Source of the DNA: an uncultured Lachnospiraceae bacterium
GTDB taxonomy: Bacteria; Bacillota; Clostridia; Lachnospirales; Lachnospiraceae
Length of the DNA stretch: 14,341 nt
Assembly: GCA_934370915.1 (NCBI GenBank)
Contig: CAKRNI010000049.1
Span: 1 to 14,341, forward strand
Direction of reading: 5' to 3'
Below the pieces are notes generated by a model that saw only the letters and a list, made by a program, of their open reading frames with translations, was not told the origin of the DNA and searched no databases. Position 1 is the stretch's first letter; each line of letters starts with the position of its first letter. A program made the translations under genes and the position numbers. Shown here piece after piece: positions 11,364 through 14,341 of the stretch.

Positions 11364-13429
11364 AGATAGCGGAAGGGAAAATTGCGGTTTTTGCGGGGAC
11401 AACGGAAGGACGGATTCTGGCGTCCCGTCTCGCCGGAAGTCAGGCATTGGTCGATGTGTTTGTTGCGACAGAATATGGAAAAGAGGAGATCCCGAAGGCG
11501 GATAATCTCCATGTCCATGACGGGCGCGTCGATGAGATACAGATGGAAAAACTGTTTCGGGAAAAGAAGTATGACCTGATTCTTGATGCAACCCATCCCT
11601 TTGCGGTGGTGGTCACGAAGAATATCAGGGAAGCGGCAGAAAAGACAGGGACCCCTCTTTTAAGGATCCTGCGGGATAAAACTACCGGAAGAACAAATGT
11701 TTGCGCTGCGGAGAAAGAAACGATAGTCGTTTCAGATTGTTCAGACTGCCGGATCGTCACAGTGGAGAATATTAAAGAGGCAGTGGACTTTTTAAAGACC
11801 ACGGAGGGATCGGTGTTCGTCACGACGGGAAGCAAGGAACTCTCCGCGTTTTTAGCTCTCCCGGACTGGGAGACGAGAGTCTACGCGAGAGTCCTCTCCA
11901 TGCCGGAGGTGGTAAAGACCTGTGCCGATATGGGCTTTTACGGCAGCCACCTGATCGCCATGCAGGGACCCTTTGCGGAAGACTTAAATGTGGCAATGAT
12001 GAAAGCGGTCCATGCGAAGTGGATGGTGACGAAGGAATCCGGGAAAGCGGGCGGATTTGAGGAGAAGGTTTGTGCTGCGAAAAAGGCCGGAGTCGGTCTT
12101 GTCGTGATCGGCAGACCGATGGAGGAGGGGATTTCGCTGGAAGAGGGAATCGCTTATCTGGAGGAGCATTTTTTGCTGGGAAGTTTAGCTGAAAATTCTG
12201 AGAAACGCCAGGTATTCCTTATCGGCACAGGTCCCGGAAGCGAATCCTATCTTACCGGTGAGGCAAAAAAACGCCTCGACGAATGTGATCTGATCGTCGG
12301 CGCGAGCCGCTGTGTGAGACAGCTGGAAAATTTCCACAAACCAGTTTTTGAAGGCTACCAGCCGGAAAAGATCGCGGATTATCTGGATGCCCACCCGGAG
12401 GCAAAAGTGATCTGCGGTGCCATGTCCGGCGATACCGGATTTTACAGCGCAGCGGAAAAACTCGGCGCAGTTCTGGAACTCCGTGGAGACTATGCCGTGG
12501 AAGTAGTTCCTGGGATCTCCTCCGTGGGATACTTTTTCGCAAAGATCCGGCGTTCCTGGGATCATGCGAGACTCTTCAGCATGCATGGGCAGGCGGCAAA
12601 CTTTGCCTCGGAGTTAAAACGCTCCGGCTGTGCCTTTATTTTAGGCGGCGGCGCGGATTTCTATGAAAAGATCTGCGAACAGCTCATGGCCCTTGGCATG
12701 CAGGAGACAAAACTCTTTGTGGGAGAAAATCTGACTCTCAAGGACGAACAGATCTTCGAGGTGACTCCAGAAGGTCTGAAAGACCGGAAAGCACCGTCTT
12801 TAGCTGTCCTTTACGCGGAATGGAACGGAGTCCGCAGGCCATTATCCCACGGTCTTTCCGATGAAGCATTTACCCGTGGAAATGTCCCGATGACGAAGAT
12901 GGAAGTCCGTACCATATCTGTGGCAAAGCTAAAGCTCACGGAAAACTCCGTCCTCTACGACGTCGGAGCCGGAACGGGATCCGTCTCCGTGGAATGCGCA
13001 GGCCTTTCTGATTCGGTGAAAGTCTACGCTGTCGAGAAGAACCCGGAGGCCGTGGAGCTTCTCCATGAAAACCGGAAAAAATTCGCCCTCACAAATCTGG
13101 AGATTATCGCGGGAACAGCTCCAGAGGCGTTAGAAGACCTTCCGTCTCCAACCCATGTCTTCATCGGCGGAAGCAGCGGAAAGATGGAGGAGGTCATCGC
13201 GTCATGCCTTAAGAAAAATCCTGAAACACGGTTTGTTGTAAACCTCATCACTCCGGAGTCTCTGGCAGCGGTCCTTGAAGCCGCGAAAACGCTTCCGGTG
13301 ACAGAACCGGATCTCCTGACACTGACCGCCGCAAGGTCCAAAAAAGTCGGCTCCAGCCACCTCATGATGGGGCAGAATCCGGTCTGGATCGTGACGTTTG
13401 AGGGAAAAACCTGCATCAGCGGAATTTAG
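11360..13429 (+). CDS. cbiJ-cbiE-cbiT: Triple fusion: precorrin-6A reductase - precorrin-6B methyltransferase (C5) - C15-methyltransferase/decarboxylase
   Basis: A 689-residue chain combines three consecutive late steps. Residues about 7-270 are CbiJ (NAD(P)H-dependent reduction of cobalt-precorrin-6A): IAVFAGTTEGRILA at 8-21, LDATHPFA at 75-82, FVTTGSKEL at 153-161, GPFAEDLN at 203-210. Residues about 283-487 are CbiE: VFLIGTGPGSESYLT at 285-299, CDLIVGASR at 309-317, GDTGFYSA at 357-364, PGISSVGYFFAKI at 384-396. Residues about 493-687 are CbiT: LSDEAFTRGNVPMTKMEVR at 499-517 and the Rossmann SAM site DVGAGTGSVSVE at 534-545, then FIGGSSG at 601-607. CbiE-CbiT fusion is the long-known CobL arrangement; an added N-terminal CbiJ is unusual. 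A cysteine-containing stretch near 111-135 may be an insert in CbiJ. The start overlaps the cbiH stop (ATGA). Confidence 0.93.
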   Translation: MKIAEGKIAVFAGTTEGRILASRLAGSQALVDVFVATEYGKEEIPKADNLHVHDGRVDEIQMEKLFREKKYDLILDATHPFAVVVTKNIREAAEKTGTPLLRILRDKTTGRTNVCAAEKETIVVSDCSDCRIVTVENIKEAVDFLKTTEGSVFVTTGSKELSAFLALPDWETRVYARVLSMPEVVKTCADMGFYGSHLIAMQGPFAEDLNVAMMKAVHAKWMVTKESGKAGGFEEKVCAAKKAGVGLVVIGRPMEEGISLEEGIAYLEEHFLLGSLAENSEKRQVFLIGTGPGSESYLTGEAKKRLDECDLIVGASRCVRQLENFHKPVFEGYQPEKIADYLDAHPEAKVICGAMSGDTGFYSAAEKLGAVLELRGDYAVEVVPGISSVGYFFAKIRRSWDHARLFSMHGQAANFASELKRSGCAFILGGGADFYEKICEQLMALGMQETKLFVGENLTLKDEQIFEVTPEGLKDRKAPSLAVLYAEWNGVRRPLSHGLSDEAFTRGNVPMTKMEVRTISVAKLKLTENSVLYDVGAGTGSVSVECAGLSDSVKVYAVEKNPEAVELLHENRKKFALTNLEIIAGTAPEALEDLPSPTHVFIGGSSGKMEEVIASCLKKNPETRFVVNLITPESLAAVLEAAKTLPVTEPDLLTLTAARSKKVGSSHLMMGQNPVWIVTFEGKTCISGI

Positions 13430-13451
13430 CGATTATAAAGGAGTGGGAGAT

Positions 13452-14341
13452 ATGGATAAGGATCGAAAGAAGTGTTGGGATCAGAATACTCAGTCAGTTT
13501 CTGTCCGCTTTCCCCGGATCATGATCGCGGCGGAGAAGAGCGGCGGGGGGAAGACGTTGTTTACCTGTGCGCTGCTTTCGCTTTTGAAGGAGAAAATTCA
13601 GGCGGTGCGGGCGTTTAAGTGCGGACCGGACTATATTGATCCGATGTTTCACCGGACGGTGCTGGAGATTCCGTCGAGAAATCTGGACAGCTTTTTTGCG
13701 GACGGGGATACGCTGAGATATCTGCTCGGCAGGGAAGTCCTCGAAATGGAGAAATTCCCGGAAAGCCGGATCGCTGTGCTGGAGGGCGTCATGGGCTTTT
13801 ACGATGGACTTGGCGGTGTTTCAGAGCGGTCCAGTGCCTGGGAAGTCGCGGACCTCACGGATACGCCGGTAATCCTTCTGGTGGATATGAAAGGGCGGAG
13901 TCTTTCGGCTTTGGCGTCGATGAAAGGCTTTCTTGATTACAAAGAAAACAGCCATGTGACCGGAGTGATCTTTAACCGTCTGTCACCAATGCTGTATCCG
14001 GGCTTAAAGGAACGGGCAAAGCGGGAGCTTGGGATCCGGGTATTCGGGTATGTGCCGGAGTTAAAGGATCTGACGCTGGAGTCCCGCCATCTGGGGCTGG
14101 TGATGCCGGAGGAAATTCCGGGGATTCTGAAACGGCTGGATCTGATCAAGGAGAAGATCCGTGCGGGCATCGACGTAGACGGAATCGTGGAGGAAGCCGG
14201 GAGAGCGTCAGAAATCGAAGTGAAGCTGCCGGAAGCTGCCGGGTGGTCGATATCTGATCAAAGCGCTCAGAAAACAGTAGTCGCAGTTGCCAGAGATGAG
14301 GCATTCTGCTTTTATTACGAGGATAATCTGGATCTTCTAAG
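13452..14341 (+). CDS. cbiA: Cobyrinate a,c-diamide synthase, cut by the window edge
   Basis: ATP- and glutamine-dependent amidation of side chains a and c of cobyrinate. The frame is open from the ATG at 13452 to the window end, giving 296 residues of a family that is usually about 450-460. Visible: a 20-residue polar N-terminal extension; a P-loop AEKSGGGKT at 27-35; FKCGPDYIDPMFH at 55-67, highly typical of CbiA/CobB; LEGVMGFYDG at 110-119; LLVDMKGRS at 142-150; VTGVIFNRLSP at 169-179; and VAVARDEAFCFYYEDN at 277-292, the entry to the glutamine amidotransferase domain. The catalytic cysteine lies beyond the window. AAAGGAG stands 8 bases before the ATG, 22 bases after the previous stop, so it belongs to the same operon. 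Confidence 0.93.
   Translation, partial: MDKDRKKCWDQNTQSVSVRFPRIMIAAEKSGGGKTLFTCALLSLLKEKIQAVRAFKCGPDYIDPMFHRTVLEIPSRNLDSFFADGDTLRYLLGREVLEMEKFPESRIAVLEGVMGFYDGLGGVSERSSAWEVADLTDTPVILLVDMKGRSLSALASMKGFLDYKENSHVTGVIFNRLSPMLYPGLKERAKRELGIRVFGYVPELKDLTLESRHLGLVMPEEIPGILKRLDLIKEKIRAGIDVDGIVEEAGRASEIEVKLPEAAGWSISDQSAQKTVVAVARDEAFCFYYEDNLDLL

Overview
The window looks like a chromosomal segment of an anaerobic Gram-positive bacterium of the class Clostridia, most likely Lachnospiraceae. This is judged from protein style (ECF vitamin transporter, SerS subtype, anaerobic-type cobalamin enzymes), strong AAGGAG-type ribosome binding sites and moderate GC. I cannot name a genus from sequence alone. All genes that I accept lie on the + strand.

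Left part (1-3795). A vitamin ECF-transporter S component, open at the window's left edge, is followed 24 bases later by a pyridoxine/pyridoxal/pyridoxamine kinase. Together they look like a small vitamin B6 uptake-and-trap unit. A weak hairpin separates them from seryl-tRNA synthetase (serS), whose leader holds a clear stem-loop but no T-box. serS ends at a strong intrinsic terminator. Directly behind it is a second, longer inverted repeat, then a gene for a zinc-dependent phospholipase C-like protein.

Right part (3892-14341, running off the edge). A tightly packed operon for the corrin ring of cobalamin, by what looks like the anaerobic (early cobalt insertion) route: cbiL, a hemC-SUMT-hemD triple fusion, cbiD, an unrecognised zinc-ribbon membrane protein, cbiF, cbiH, a cbiJ-cbiE-cbiT triple fusion and the first two thirds of cbiA. 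Junctions are 3 bases or less, or ATGA overlaps, except for 62 bases before the zinc-ribbon gene and 22 bases before cbiA. The HemC/HemD domains make uroporphyrinogen III from porphobilinogen. The SUMT domain makes precorrin-2. CbiL, CbiH, CbiF, CbiD, CbiJ, CbiE and CbiT methylate, reduce and decarboxylate the ring. CbiA amidates side chains a and c. The steps of CbiG, CbiC and the cobalt chelatase are not encoded in this window.

Most worth attention: (1) the zinc-ribbon/membrane protein, translationally coupled to cbiF, which is no known cobalamin enzyme; (2) two triple enzyme fusions in one operon; (3) extra segments in CbiD, HemD and perhaps CbiJ, some visibly more AT-rich than their surroundings; (4) no recognisable cobalamin riboswitch before cbiL, where two small hairpins with a duplicated pairing partner sit instead. 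No tRNA, rRNA, CRISPR array or insertion sequence was seen.
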